Source: Hymenobacter lapidarius | GTDB taxonomy: Bacteria > Bacteroidota > Bacteroidia > Cytophagales > Hymenobacteraceae | Reading direction: 5' to 3' | Assembly: GCF_001816145.1 (NCBI RefSeq) | Contig: NZ_MDZB01000120.1 | Span: forward strand, 62,001-126,000 | DNA: 64,000 bases | Part shown: piece after piece, positions 38,636 through 47,885 of the stretch | Position numbering within the stretch: the stretch's first letter is position 1 | Layout of the letters: every line of letters starts with the position of its first letter | The notes under the pieces: model-generated | Seen by the model: only the letters and a program-made list of their open reading frames with translations | Databases searched by the model: none | What the model was told of the DNA's origin: nothing | Program-made: the position numbers and the translations under genes

Positions 38636-39828
38636 TTGCGGCGTTTGCCTGCCATCCGAATAACCCCAACTGCTCCTTCTCTGCCCACTGCGCCCGGCCA
38701 GCCCGCCAAGCCTGCTCTGGCGGTCCTGTGCTTGTCTGGCAGCCTGGGCGGGCTGGAGCTGAACAGCCTCAAATTTGCCCGCTGGATACAGGAGCGGGGC
38801 TGGCCCCTCACCTTTATAGGGCTGCCTGATACGCCCCTGGCCCGGCTGGCAGCCGAATGGGCGGTTCCGTGCCAGCTCCTGGCGGTGCGCCGGGGCCTCT
38901 TTCTGCCCCTCGCGGCCTGAGGGCTCAGGCAGCTGCTGCTGCGGCTGGGCAGCCAGGTGCTGGTGGTCACGCAGAACAAAGACCTGGCGTTGGCCACGCT
39001 CAGCAAGCAGCTCATGGGCGGGGTGCTGCGCGTTATCTACCAGCAGCACATGCAGCTGGGACGTCCCAAGCGCAGCCTGGTGCACCGCCTGCGGTTCGGG
39101 CAACTCGATGCCTGGCTAACGCCCCTGCCCGGCCTGGGCCAGGAGGTGCTCCGCTCGACGCACCTGGAGGCGCGCCGCCTGCACGTGGTGCCGCTGGGCC
39201 TGCCCGTGGAGCAGTTTGCCCCCCCGGCCCGCACCAGGAGCCAGGCGCGCCAGGAGCTGACGTTGCCCGCCCAGGGCCTGCTGCTGGGTATCTTGGGCCG
39301 CTTCGACCGGGGCAAGGGCCAGGACTTCGTGCTTGAGGCACTGCACCTGCTGCGGAGCGAATACGGGCACGACGCGGGCCTGCTCGTGATGGGGGCGCCC
39401 AGCCGCAACGAAGGCGACACCTATTACCAGCAGTTGCAGCAGCAGGTGGCCCGGCTGGGCCTAGCGGCGGAGGTGCATTTCCGCGGGTTCCGACCCAATC
39501 CGGACGTTTTTTACCAAGCCATCGACTTTTCTGTGATGGCTAGACTTACGGCATGGTGACTCTGGAAGCCATGGCGGCGGGCGTGCCGGTAGTAGGCGCC
39601 GCCGCCGCCGGCACGGCCGAGCTGGTGCAGGACGGCCACAACGGCCTGTTGTTTCCGCTGCGCAGCGTGGCGGCCTGCGCCCGCGCATTGCACCGCTGCC
39701 TGGCCGACCTGCCCGCCACCCACCAGCGCGTAGAAAACGCCCCGCGGGAAGACTGGCGCTACTCGCACCACCACCAGTGCGCCCTGACCGAAGAAGTGAT
39801 TTGGGGCTTATGCCCGGTGCAACCATAA
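38636..39828 (+). pseudogene. GT-B family (GT4-like) glycosyltransferase with nonsense and frameshift lesions
   Basis: Three reading segments make one gene. The first (38636-38917) has AVLCLSGSLGGLELNSLKFA, ending at an in-frame TGA (38918-38920). The second continues in the same frame: LRQLLLRLGSQVLVVTQNKD, RRLHVVPLGLPVEQFAPP, LLGILGRFDRGKGQDFVLEAL, VHFRGFRPNPDVFYQAIDFSV. At about 39545 the frame shifts, consistent with loss of four bases before TYGMV. The third, GMVTLEAMAAGVPVVGAAA, GTAELVQDGHNGLLFP, is the nucleotide-sugar site including E-x7-E. The two independent lesions are not homopolymer slips, so real decay is likely. The donor sugar was unknown. Confidence 0.85.
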
Positions 39829-40709
39829 CCCGCCGTCGGCGCTCTTCAGTAGCAAGGCAGGCGTAGCGGCCTGTACCGCGCAAGCCAGGGTGGTGCCCTC
39901 CACCTGAGAACTCGTGTGGGCTACCCTTTCGACCCCTGTTATGCTCCACTGGCATCCGCTTGCGAAGCAGTACTTATGCCAGAACAGCACATGCAATGAA
40001 AGCGCTACTTTGAACGCCAAACGAGCAATGCTGCCCATTGCCGGAAAGCTTTAGCTTACAGCATCTAATTACAACCTGCCGACGTGAGGATAATCACTTT
40101 AGGGTCAATGAACAACGGGGAAACAGCAACTTCTTTGTCCATGGCGAATGGGTTGAAGATTTAATTTGATTAACTGAATTGTGTTTTAGAAGTTTGCGCC
40201 CATTTGTCGAATTGAAATTTATGAGTTGAGAAGCAGGAACAAGTCCTTGAATTATTGGATTATATAAATTATATATTCTGTTTTATTTTTGCGGATGCGC
40301 TTCAACGTGGTAAGGGCTTCCATGGTTGCAAACAATTACCCTGTTACAATGACGAGCAGCTGCCGCAATGAATAAAACATTGAATATATGAGATGAAAAT
40401 TGCCCAATGGTTGAGCTAATGTACATTGGTTATGAGCGTGTTAAAGGTGATAAAAGCACCGCTTTGACTCCTGGCATGGATTATTAAGATGTATATTCGC
40501 ACTTTGAAAAAAAGTAGCTACAACAAGCAGCTGCCGAAGCAACAGTAATAACGCTTTTATCAAGTTTTTTTTAAATAAAGTATATTAAATATCAGATTTA
40601 TATAATAATATATTGCTAGAATAATGCCGGTTCTGACTATCATTTTTCACATAAAATTCCCTCTTCTGCCACCCGTACATATTTGAACTCACTCTTCTGT
40701 ATTCCAACC
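39829..40709. other. Long AT-rich intergenic region upstream of a T9SS cargo gene
   Basis: About 880 bp with no supported gene. From about 40060 the GC content falls sharply (for example 40230-40300 and 40540-40630), unlike the neighbours. TATTTTTG at 40284-40291 fits the -7 consensus, but a -33 element at suitable distance is lacking. A long 5' leader or foreign DNA are both possible. Confidence 0.5.
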
Positions 40710-43700
40710 ATGAAAACAACCACTACCAAACCCAGCAGCTTAGGACGTGCTATTGGGAGTACCGCGGTACTACTTCTGTCCCTGCTGAAACCCGCATTCT
40801 CCCAAGCCCAGGCGGGCTCGGTTGTAATCAGCGAAGTGTACGCGAGCGGCGGAGCTACCGGTGCTTTCAAAAACGACTTTGTTGAGCTTTACAACAAAAG
40901 CAACACGCCGTTTGCGTTGACGGGGTACTCCGTGCAGTACCACAGCGCCAATTCCAACAATAACTACACACTCGTGCCACTTACGGGCAGCATTCCGGCA
41001 AACGGCTACCTGCTGGTGGAGTTTGGCGGGCCCGCAAGCGGCACGCCTTTGCCTGCGCCTGACGAGACTAACAACACCAACCTGGCAACAGCCGGGGGCA
41101 AAATCGCCCTGGCCAACTCCACTACAGAACTGCCCGGAACTACTACTGCCACCGATGCCGGGATTATCGACTTTGTTGGGTACGGCTCGGCCGAGCAGTT
41201 CGAAGGCACCTCTGCCGCCCCAGCCTTAACCGCCGCTACCAGCATTGAGCGCAAGGCGGTTGCCTCGTCTACCAGCGCATCCATGGCCGCTGGCGGAGCC
41301 GATGCGCAGCGGGGCAACGGGTTCGACAGCCAGAACAACGGCCAGGATTTTGTGGTGCGCAGCTCGCCCGAGCCCCAAAACCGCGCTTCGGCGCCCGAGA
41401 CAGCGGCCACTGTGTTCTACAATACCAAACAGCCTAATGGCCCGCTCAACGCCCTGGGTACCTACAGCAGCACACTGGATGGCACGGGTCCGTCGCCGAC
41501 TAGCTTCAGCGCCAACTCCCAGCAGTTTATCGTCATTGGTGCCAATCGCACCCTCACCGGTGACCTGACCATAACGGGGACTGACTCGCGGCTCGTACTC
41601 GATACAAATGCCTCGTTCACTGTGCCCGAGGCCTTTGACTACACCGGCACCCTGGAACTGAGCGACAACGCCACGCTGACCGAACTGAACGCCGACCCAG
41701 GCGTGGTTTTCAACAGCATCGCCGTCAGCAGCACCGTGGAATACGCGCAGGCCACGCCCTACATCGTGCCCGCCACGCCCTCCTACGGCAACCTCACCCT
41801 ACGCAACGCCACCAAGCGGCTGAGCCCCGGCACCACCGTGGTGCGCGGCAACTTCCTGGCCAACAACGTAGGTGCCGCCAATCCCGACGTATTGGGCGGC
41901 GCGGCCGGTTCGGCTTCTACCCTGAGCCTGGGGGGCAACTTTGCGCTCACCGGCACGGTCAACTTCAGCACCACTGCCGATGACCGCATTACGCTGGCCC
42001 TCACCAATACTACCACCCCACAGGTGGTGAACGGCGGCGACAACACCATCAAGCTACTCAGCCTGACAACGAGCACCAACCAGGCTGGCGTTAGCCTCGC
42101 CGATGGCGCCAGCAACCTGGAACTGGGCAACAGCACGGACGGCGGCTACAACCTGGGCGCTGGTTCCGTGCTGGCAGTGGGCGGCAACACCCTGAGCTTT
42201 GTGCAGGGTGGCGGCGCTACCATTGGCGCCGGTACCGGCCAGCTGGCCGTAAATGCCGGTTCGAGCCTCGTATTCAGTAAAAACAGCCCTGCTGAGTTAG
42301 GTACCCTGCGCCTAACCCCAACCAGCACCCAGCTTGCCAACCTGACGGTGGACGCCGCCGGTGGGGGAGGACTAACGGCAAACGCCAATACCCTGACCCT
42401 GCCTCGTAGCCTCACCGTAAACGGTTCCCTTACCCTTACCGCTGGCACGCTGGCCATTGGCGCCAACAATGTACTGACGCTGAATGGCCCGGTGGTGGCG
42501 GCTGCTACGGGTTTCCTGCGCGGCGCGGCCACTGCAGGCCTAGTAATAGGTGGCGCTGGTTCGCTGGCCGACATCCGCTTTGACAACGGCACCAGTGCCA
42601 ATACCACCCTGGCCAGCTTTACGCTGAATCGTTCGGGGGCTACCTTCACGCTGGCCTCTTCGCTGATTGTTGAGAATGCCTTTGCACTCAACAACGGCGT
42701 GTTTGCCATCGGCTCAAACACGCTGACGTTGAATGGAACGGTTGCTACCTCTGCAACCGGCCTGCTAAAAGGCGGTCTTGAACCTTTAACTTTTGTAGCT
42801 ACATCAGACGTGTACATTGGAGGAACCGGCCCACTTGGCACGCTGACCTTCGAGCCCTCGTCAGCGGTGCTCAACATATTGGTGCTAAACCGCCCCGGAG
42901 GAACCCTGACATTGGAAGGCAGCGCCGTGCAGATAACCACCCCCACCCTGACCAGCGGTGTCCTCAAGCTTAGCGATGGCGTTGGCCTGAACGTGACGGG
43001 GGTATTTGACGCCGACCCCGCAGTGGGTCGCCTTGCGGTCACGCCCACCTCGGTGCTGAGTTTCACTGGCTCGGGAGACATTGGTCCGCTGGCTTTTGTT
43101 GCGGGCCAGGATGTGCTCCAACGTTTCACGCTGGACCGCGCGACAGGCACCGTCCCTACGGTTCAACTCACCACCACGCTCACGGTAAATGAGTTGTCCC
43201 TGACCCGGGGCCGCGTGTTTGTGCAGGGTAACAATAAGCTCATCGTATTGCCTGAGGGGAGCGTAACGGGTGGTGGCAATAATTCCTACACCAATACGCT
43301 GACTCAGTCTTCGGTAACCAACCAGACCACCAAAACTGCGACGCTGGGCTTTCCGCTTGGGGTAGATGGGCAGTACCGTCCGCTTAACTTCTTAGTGGAA
43401 GACGTGAATGGGGGTACCAGCAGCTACACAGCTCACCAGTACGAAGCCCCTTCGCCGTCCCGGACCCTGCCGCCCACCTTGTCGCGCGTGTCGCAAATCC
43501 GGTACTACAACGTGGTGCGTGAGCCCGGTGGCACGAGTGTCTTGAACCGTGCCCGGATTACCTTAAACTACGACTTTGCCTCCGACGGCGTAACCCCGGC
43601 CACCGTTTCTTTTCTGCGCGTGGCCATGGCTGACCCCATCGATGACAGCAAGTGGAAGGATATCGGCGGCTCTGGCCTAGGCTCAAGCATTCAGTCTGAT

Positions 43701-44309
43701 TTTTTCCCCGCTGGCCCCCTCGGTGACTTCACCCTGGCCACCGACAAACAGACGCCCCCCAACGCCAATCCGCTGCCGGTGGAGCTGGTGCGTTTCACGG
43801 CCGAGCGGCAGGCCGCGGGTGTGCGCCTGAACTGGGCCACGGCAAGCGAGCAAAACAGCGCCCGCTTCGAAGTGCAGCGCAGCCTTGATGGCCGCACGTT
43901 TGCGTCCGTCCTGTCGGTAGCGGCCCAAGGCAACAGCAGCCAGCTGCAGGCCTACAGCGCCCTGGACGCCCAGGCCCCCGCCAGCCGCCTTTACTACCGC
44001 CTGCGTCAGGTGGACGTGGACGGCACGGTGGCCTTCTCCGAAGTGTTGACGGTGAGCGGTAACCGCGCCAGCGCCGGTGAGTTGAGTGTGTACCCCAACC
44101 CCGCCAGTGACCGCATCACGGCCGTGGTGCCCGCCGCCGAAGGTCGCACCTACCGCGTGCTCAACAGCCTGGGCCAGGTGCTCGACCGGGGCCGCGCCGC
44201 CGAGGCAAACCCGAGCGTGGACGTGCGCCGCCTGCCGGCCGGCACCTACTTCCTCGAGCTGAACTCGGCCACCGGCCGCATGGTGCGCCGCTTTGTGAAG
44301 TACGACTAA
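40710..44309 (+). CDS. Type IX secreted lamin-tail-domain surface protein
   Basis: A 1199-aa protein from the ATG at 40710. Signal peptide: MKTTTTKPSSLGRAIGSTAV, LLLSLLKPAFSQAQA. Residues about 36-190 form a lamin-tail domain: VVISEVYASGGATGAFKNDF, VELYNKSNTPFALTGYSV, LVEFGG, IIDFVGYGSA. A long beta-helix-like passenger with repeated N-x-L-T-L-N-G and A-T-G-x-L-(K/R)-G blocks follows (about 270-900). Near the end comes PVELVRFTAERQAAGVRLNWATASEQNSARFEVQRS, the standard Bacteroidota linker, then a type A sorting domain: LSVYPNPASDRITAVVP, LPAGTYFLELNSATGRMVRRFVKYD. It should be exported by Sec, cross the outer membrane by the type IX system and be sortase-processed by a PorU protein. Function of the passenger is unknown. 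Confidence 0.9.
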   Translation: MKTTTTKPSSLGRAIGSTAVLLLSLLKPAFSQAQAGSVVISEVYASGGATGAFKNDFVELYNKSNTPFALTGYSVQYHSANSNNNYTLVPLTGSIPANGYLLVEFGGPASGTPLPAPDETNNTNLATAGGKIALANSTTELPGTTTATDAGIIDFVGYGSAEQFEGTSAAPALTAATSIERKAVASSTSASMAAGGADAQRGNGFDSQNNGQDFVVRSSPEPQNRASAPETAATVFYNTKQPNGPLNALGTYSSTLDGTGPSPTSFSANSQQFIVIGANRTLTGDLTITGTDSRLVLDTNASFTVPEAFDYTGTLELSDNATLTELNADPGVVFNSIAVSSTVEYAQATPYIVPATPSYGNLTLRNATKRLSPGTTVVRGNFLANNVGAANPDVLGGAAGSASTLSLGGNFALTGTVNFSTTADDRITLALTNTTTPQVVNGGDNTIKLLSLTTSTNQAGVSLADGASNLELGNSTDGGYNLGAGSVLAVGGNTLSFVQGGGATIGAGTGQLAVNAGSSLVFSKNSPAELGTLRLTPTSTQLANLTVDAAGGGGLTANANTLTLPRSLTVNGSLTLTAGTLAIGANNVLTLNGPVVAAATGFLRGAATAGLVIGGAGSLADIRFDNGTSANTTLASFTLNRSGATFTLASSLIVENAFALNNGVFAIGSNTLTLNGTVATSATGLLKGGLEPLTFVATSDVYIGGTGPLGTLTFEPSSAVLNILVLNRPGGTLTLEGSAVQITTPTLTSGVLKLSDGVGLNVTGVFDADPAVGRLAVTPTSVLSFTGSGDIGPLAFVAGQDVLQRFTLDRATGTVPTVQLTTTLTVNELSLTRGRVFVQGNNKLIVLPEGSVTGGGNNSYTNTLTQSSVTNQTTKTATLGFPLGVDGQYRPLNFLVEDVNGGTSSYTAHQYEAPSPSRTLPPTLSRVSQIRYYNVVREPGGTSVLNRARITLNYDFASDGVTPATVSFLRVAMADPIDDSKWKDIGGSGLGSSIQSDFFPAGPLGDFTLATDKQTPPNANPLPVELVRFTAERQAAGVRLNWATASEQNSARFEVQRSLDGRTFASVLSVAAQGNSSQLQAYSALDAQAPASRLYYRLRQVDVDGTVAFSEVLTVSGNRASAGELSVYPNPASDRITAVVPAAEGRTYRVLNSLGQVLDRGRAAEANPSVDVRRLPAGTYFLELNSATGRMVRRFVKYD

Positions 44310-44357
44310 CCCTGCGCCGCACGCTGCCCATCTGCGGCTGGCTGGTACAGTTGCTGG

Positions 44358-44386
44358 AAATGCCCCCGCCCAGCGGGGGCATTTTT
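44358..44386 (+). terminator. Intrinsic terminator of the surface protein gene
   Basis: ATGCCCCCGC/GCGGGGGCAT stem with a CCA loop followed by TTTTT. Confidence 0.9.
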
Positions 44387-44586
44387 GGGTAAAAAGGAAT
44401 GCCTTTACTGGACTGCATAGGTCTTGCAGTACCTTTGAGCGGGCTTTGCAGCGCCTCGATTTACTACCATCAATCAGTCGTTTAAAAGTAAACGGGTTAT
44501 CAGTTGCTTGTTGTCGGTCGGATAGTTTTGAATTTCTGACAACTGACAGCCAATGTCTAACAACTCAGTACCCACGTTCCTCCTGG

Positions 44587-46185
44587 ATGGTTAGTAGCAT
44601 TTCCCTGGCCGAGCGCCGGTTTTCAATCCCCGTTGTCGTTCGCTATTCTTTGCTGGGGTTGCTCGTGCTGCTGCTCGGGGTCAGGTTGTCTTTTTTAGGA
44701 ACCGGGGCCCTCGCGTTTCCCGATGAGGAGCGGTATTACCGCTCCGTAGAGGCAGTGGAGGCCCTAGTGGGCGGAGATGTTGCCGGATTCTGCGAACGAC
44801 TTTCCCAGACGCAGGGCCGCCCCGGCGATGCCCTGTGGCGGGTGGCCCCGGCCAGCTTGCAGGTGCTGCTTGCGGAGGTGGCCGGCGTCAGCCCCCACAG
44901 TCCGGCCTCGCTCCTCATTCCGGTGGCGTTCAATTACCTCATCGTGCTGTGCTCGCTGCTGGTCTATTACCGCATAGGGCGGCAACTGCTGCGAAACGAG
45001 CCAGCCGCCCTGCTTAGCACGCTGGTGTACGGCTGCCTCGTCAATACCAACCTCTACATTCGCCACATTCTGCCTTACGACGCGGCATTGCTGTGTTTTT
45101 TCCTCACCGTGCATTGGGTGCTGCGGCTGCGGCAGCGCCCGGAGCGGCGCACGTATTGGGCCGTCTTTTCCATCGGTGCGCTGTCGGCTCTCACGTTTGC
45201 CATCTACCCGGGCTACAATGCCGCGGTGGTAGTGGGGTGGGTGATGCTGCTGGAAAAGCGTGCCATCTGGCCATTCAATTGGCGGCGCCTGCTGAGCACC
45301 AGCGTGGTTTTCGCGTTGGGAGCCGCGGGCGTGCTGCTGCTGTTCGAGCTCCTTACCCAGGCCGGTGGCAGCTCGTATCTGGAATCCTGCATCAGCTTAT
45401 CGAGTACCATCACGCAGGGGGATTTTGCCGATGGGTTTTCCTTCCTCTTCAAGTACCTGTTTGAGGCTGAGCGGAGCTTGGGCTACCTGCTTGTGGGGCT
45501 GGCCGCAGCCAGTGTGCCGGTGCTGCTGTACCGCCTGGCCCGCCGCCGCTGCCCAACCGTGGCCGCCTACGCCGAGCTGATTCGGGACAACATGCTTCTA
45601 CTAAGCATGGTCCTAGCCTTTCTCGCCTACGCGGTGATGGTTTTCTACCAGGAGAAGCTCGTGTTTTACGGCCGGATTCTGCACCTGTACCTGCCGTTTT
45701 TCGTGCTGCTGCTCGCCAAGGTCCTGTATCCGGCCACCCGCCGTCTGCAGTTTGTTCCGGTGGCCCTGGTGGCCGGTACCGCGCTCTATTCCTTCGGCGT
45801 CTTTGCCGTCGAATACCACCGGATTGTGTATCCCCTCACCGTGCTCTACCAGCAGGTGCCCGGCCTGAAGAGCACCACCGTAGCGCATAAAAGCCAAACC
45901 GGCACCGCCGACAATGCCGACTACTACCTGGCCCGCGCCCCACTGCTGGAGACGCCGACAACTGATACCAGCCGGCAGGCAGTACTGGTGAACGTGGCTT
46001 TCCTGTACCCCATTCACGCCGGAGTCTGGTGCAACATCGTTGAGCTCCCACCTTCCTACAAATTACTATTCAGTGCCCCTCACTTCCTGACGCTGCCCGC
46101 ATATCCATTCGAAGGCTACCGGACCGAAGAACGGGATGTTATCAGCCACTGCAAGTACCAATGTCAGGTATACGTGCAGCAATAA
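44587..46185 (+). CDS. Multi-pass membrane protein, GT-C/GT39-like glycosyltransferase candidate
   Basis: A 532-aa protein from the ATG at 44587. About ten membrane helices are visible (YSLLGLLVLLLGVRLSFLG, LIPVAFNYLIVLCSLLVYY, LLCFFLTVHWVL, and others). The first external loop carries FPDEERYYRSVEAVEALVGG, an acidic DE motif like the catalytic loop of GT-C enzymes that use lipid-linked sugars. YIRHILPYDAALLCFFL also matches the common pattern in Bacteroidota GT39-like proteins. A C-terminal soluble part (about 440-532) follows. Role could be glycosylation of surface polymers; the acceptor is unknown. The broken glycosyltransferase upstream suggests this region once carried more sugar-modification genes. 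Confidence 0.7.
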   Translation: MVSSISLAERRFSIPVVVRYSLLGLLVLLLGVRLSFLGTGALAFPDEERYYRSVEAVEALVGGDVAGFCERLSQTQGRPGDALWRVAPASLQVLLAEVAGVSPHSPASLLIPVAFNYLIVLCSLLVYYRIGRQLLRNEPAALLSTLVYGCLVNTNLYIRHILPYDAALLCFFLTVHWVLRLRQRPERRTYWAVFSIGALSALTFAIYPGYNAAVVVGWVMLLEKRAIWPFNWRRLLSTSVVFALGAAGVLLLFELLTQAGGSSYLESCISLSSTITQGDFADGFSFLFKYLFEAERSLGYLLVGLAAASVPVLLYRLARRRCPTVAAYAELIRDNMLLLSMVLAFLAYAVMVFYQEKLVFYGRILHLYLPFFVLLLAKVLYPATRRLQFVPVALVAGTALYSFGVFAVEYHRIVYPLTVLYQQVPGLKSTTVAHKSQTGTADNADYYLARAPLLETPTTDTSRQAVLVNVAFLYPIHAGVWCNIVELPPSYKLLFSAPHFLTLPAYPFEGYRTEERDVISHCKYQCQVYVQQ

Positions 46186-46257
46186 GTCCGCCCTACAGAA
46201 AATCGTCTTGCCCAGCCATACAACTGCTAATTCGCTCGCACCAAGCTGTCCATATTC

Positions 46258-46362
46258 TGTCATGCGGAGCGCAGCGAAGCATCCTATCACCGCAGAACAA
46301 GCCGTTCTAGTGCTGCAAGTCATTCAGCAGCGATAGGATGCTTCGCTGTGCTCAGCATGACA
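46258..46362. repeat. Dispersed inverted repeat (GCAGCGAAGCATCCTATC type)
   Basis: TGTCATGCGGAGCGCAGCGA with AGCATCCTATC (46258-46288) is mirrored by GATAGGATGCTTCGCTGTGC with TCAGCATGACA (46332-46362). The arms are about 31 nt around a loop of about 43 nt. It is a mobile repeat type, not coding. Confidence 0.75.
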
Positions 46363-46385
46363 GTTCCTGTTCGGATAAGCTCTAA

Positions 46386-46418
46386 ATGCAGAACGGCCAC
46401 CCATTGGGTGGCGTTCTG
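46386..46418 (-). terminator. Terminator of the isc cluster
   Basis: GCAGAACGGCCACCC pairs with GGGTGGCGTTCTGC (one bulged base) just downstream of the iscA-type gene. Confidence 0.75.
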
Positions 46419-46440
46419 CAAAATCAGGTAGTGTGGCTGC

Positions 46441-46767
46441 TTATACCGAGAAGCTCTCGCCGCAGCCACACTCGCGCGAAGCGTTGGGGTTGTTGAACTG
46501 GAAGCCCTTGCCGTTGAGGCCATCGGAGAAGTCCAGCTCGGTGCCGGCCAGGTAAAGGAAGCTCTTCATGTCGACCACCACACGCACGCCTTTGTCCTCA
46601 AACTCCTGGTCCATGGGCCGCACTTCGTTGTCGAAATCCAGCTTGTAGCTCAGGCCCGAGCAGCCGCCCCCGGCCACGGAGGCCCGCAAGCGGTAGGTAT
46701 CGTCGAGGTGGGCGTCCTCAATGAGGCGCGCTACTTTTTCTTTGGCTTTATCGGATACGGTAATCAT
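46441..46767 (-). CDS. A-type iron-sulfur cluster carrier (IscA/HesB family)
   Basis: A 108-aa protein from the ATG at 46767. The three cluster-binding cysteines are present: Cys36 in VAGGGCSGLSYKLDF and Cys100/Cys102 in ECGCGESFSV. The family length (about 107) fits. It receives 2Fe-2S or 4Fe-4S clusters from IscU and passes them to apo-proteins in the cytoplasm. It is the last gene of the iscS-iscU-orf130-iscA run and is followed by a terminator. IscA, SufA and ErpA cannot be told apart reliably by eye. Confidence 0.92.
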   Translation of the reverse strand: MITVSDKAKEKVARLIEDAHLDDTYRLRASVAGGGCSGLSYKLDFDNEVRPMDQEFEDKGVRVVVDMKSFLYLAGTELDFSDGLNGKGFQFNNPNASRECGCGESFSV

Positions 46768-46886
46768 GGCAGTAGGAGCAGGGCCTTGCTCGACTAATAG
46801 AATAATCGGAGGCGCAATTTAGACAAATTATAAACAAGGATGCTGTTTCCTTTGTTCCTTCGCCTTCTGCAGGCAGTGGTGTCCGG

Positions 46887-47279
46887 CTAAGAGCTGGGGT
46901 TGAGCACCACGCTAAACACCGTGATGGCATTGAGGTCGCGGCCGAAATAGAGCTTGTCCAATGCTTCATACGCATTGTGAGCGCGAAAGTAGGAGGTCTG
47001 CAGCTCTTTGTCGCCGCGGGTGCGCCACTGCAGCGTGTAGGAGCTTTCGGTGTCACGAAGCCGTTTCACGTAGTCCAGCATCTGTTGCAGGCAGTCCGCT
47101 TCGTCGCGGCCCGTCTCGAAGCGAAATAGAAAGGACTGGTGGTGGCGGGGGTTCAGCGTGACCAGGTCCAGCCGCGTCTGGCCTTCCAGCTCCCGAAACT
47201 CAAACCGCAACTGTGCGGCCTCCAGGCCCAGGTACTGCTGAATTTCGCGCTCCAGGCGGGCAACTTCAAATTCGTCCAT
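46887..47279 (-). CDS. Conserved-looking small protein inside the isc cluster
   Basis: A 130-aa protein from the ATG at 47279 (MDEFEVARLEREIQQYLGLE). It has no signal or membrane segment. A mixed alpha/beta pattern is seen: LRFEFRELEGQTRLDLVTLN, HHQSFLFRFETGRDEADCLQ, YTLQWRTRGDKELQTSYFRAHNAYEALDKLYFG. I do not recognise a family. The position between iscU and iscA on the same strand suggests a partner in cluster assembly or merely co-expression. The codon pattern is that of a real gene; the competing frame on this strand (46748-47056) is a shadow. Confidence 0.7.
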   Translation of the reverse strand: MDEFEVARLEREIQQYLGLEAAQLRFEFRELEGQTRLDLVTLNPRHHQSFLFRFETGRDEADCLQQMLDYVKRLRDTESSYTLQWRTRGDKELQTSYFRAHNAYEALDKLYFGRDLNAITVFSVVLNPSS

Positions 47280-47292
47280 TTGTCAAGGTAAA

Positions 47293-47376
47293 AGTTAAAA
47301 GTGAAGAGTTAAGGGTTATAAGCTTCTGGCCGGTTCGGGGCCAAAAACTTATAACCCTTAACTCTTCACTTTCAAC
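47293..47376. repeat. Long hairpin between iscU and orf130
   Basis: AGTTAAAAGTGAAGAGTTAA then GGGTTATAAG on the left arm pairs with CTTATAACCCTTAACTCTTC and ACTTTCAACT on the right. The stem is about 30 bp with a short loop. It is a dispersed palindrome that may stabilise or split the isc mRNA. Confidence 0.8.
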
Positions 47377-47384
47377 TCAAAAAA

Positions 47385-47795
47385 TTAGTGGTGCGCCATT
47401 TCCAGCGCGGGCAGGCCGTTCTTCACGCGGTAGTCCGAGATAGCCGACTTGATGGCATCCTCCGCCAGTACCGAACAATGGATTTTTACGGGCGGCAGGG
47501 CCAGCTCTTCCACAATTTCCATGTTGTCGATGGCCAGGGCCTCGTCCACGGTTTTGCCTTTCAGCCACTCCGTTGCGAGCGATGAGGAGGCAATGGCCGA
47601 GCCGCAACCGAACGTCTTGAATTTGGCGTCGATGATGGTGTTGGTGGCTTCGTCTACCTCAATCTGCAGGCGCATTACGTCGCCGCACTCAGGTGCGCCC
47701 ACGAGGCCGGTGCCTACGTTCTTTTTGCTTTTATCCAGCGTGCCCACGTTGCGGGGGTTGCTGTAATGGTCGATAACCTTATCGGAGTAAGCCAT
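47385..47795 (-). CDS. iscU: Iron-sulfur cluster scaffold IscU
   Basis: A 136-aa protein from the ATG at 47795. The three scaffold cysteines and the conserved Asp are present: Cys37 and Asp39 in GAPECGDVM, Cys64 in KTFGCGSAIAS, and Cys107 after His106 in PPVKIHCSVL. The Hsc-chaperone recognition motif LPPVK is intact, although hscA/hscB are not in this window. It builds 2Fe-2S clusters on sulfur from IscS. The C-terminal NGLPALEMAHH is a short extension. Confidence 0.95.
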   Translation of the reverse strand: MAYSDKVIDHYSNPRNVGTLDKSKKNVGTGLVGAPECGDVMRLQIEVDEATNTIIDAKFKTFGCGSAIASSSLATEWLKGKTVDEALAIDNMEIVEELALPPVKIHCSVLAEDAIKSAISDYRVKNGLPALEMAHH

Positions 47796-47803
47796 GATTT
47801 TGG

Positions 47804-47882
47804 AGTTATGAGTTAAAAGTTATGAGTTAGGAGTTGAAAAGCTGAGTTGTGAGGGCAAATGAAAAACTCATAACTCATAACT
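47804..47882. repeat. Palindromic repeat between iscS and iscU
   Basis: AGTTATGAGTTAAAAGTTAT then GAGTT (47804-47828) is complementary to AACTCATAACTCATAACT (47865-47882). It is a dispersed repeat of the same style as 47293-47376. Confidence 0.7.
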
Positions 47883-47885
47883 ATT

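Noticed and set aside
39808..40038. 76-codon minus-strand frame after the broken glycosyltransferase
   Set aside because: It overlaps the pseudogene end and shows no motif or ribosome-binding context.
47293..47882. CRISPR-like repeats
   Set aside because: These are single palindromes with different sequences, without regular spacers; no cas genes are present and no array was seen anywhere in the window.
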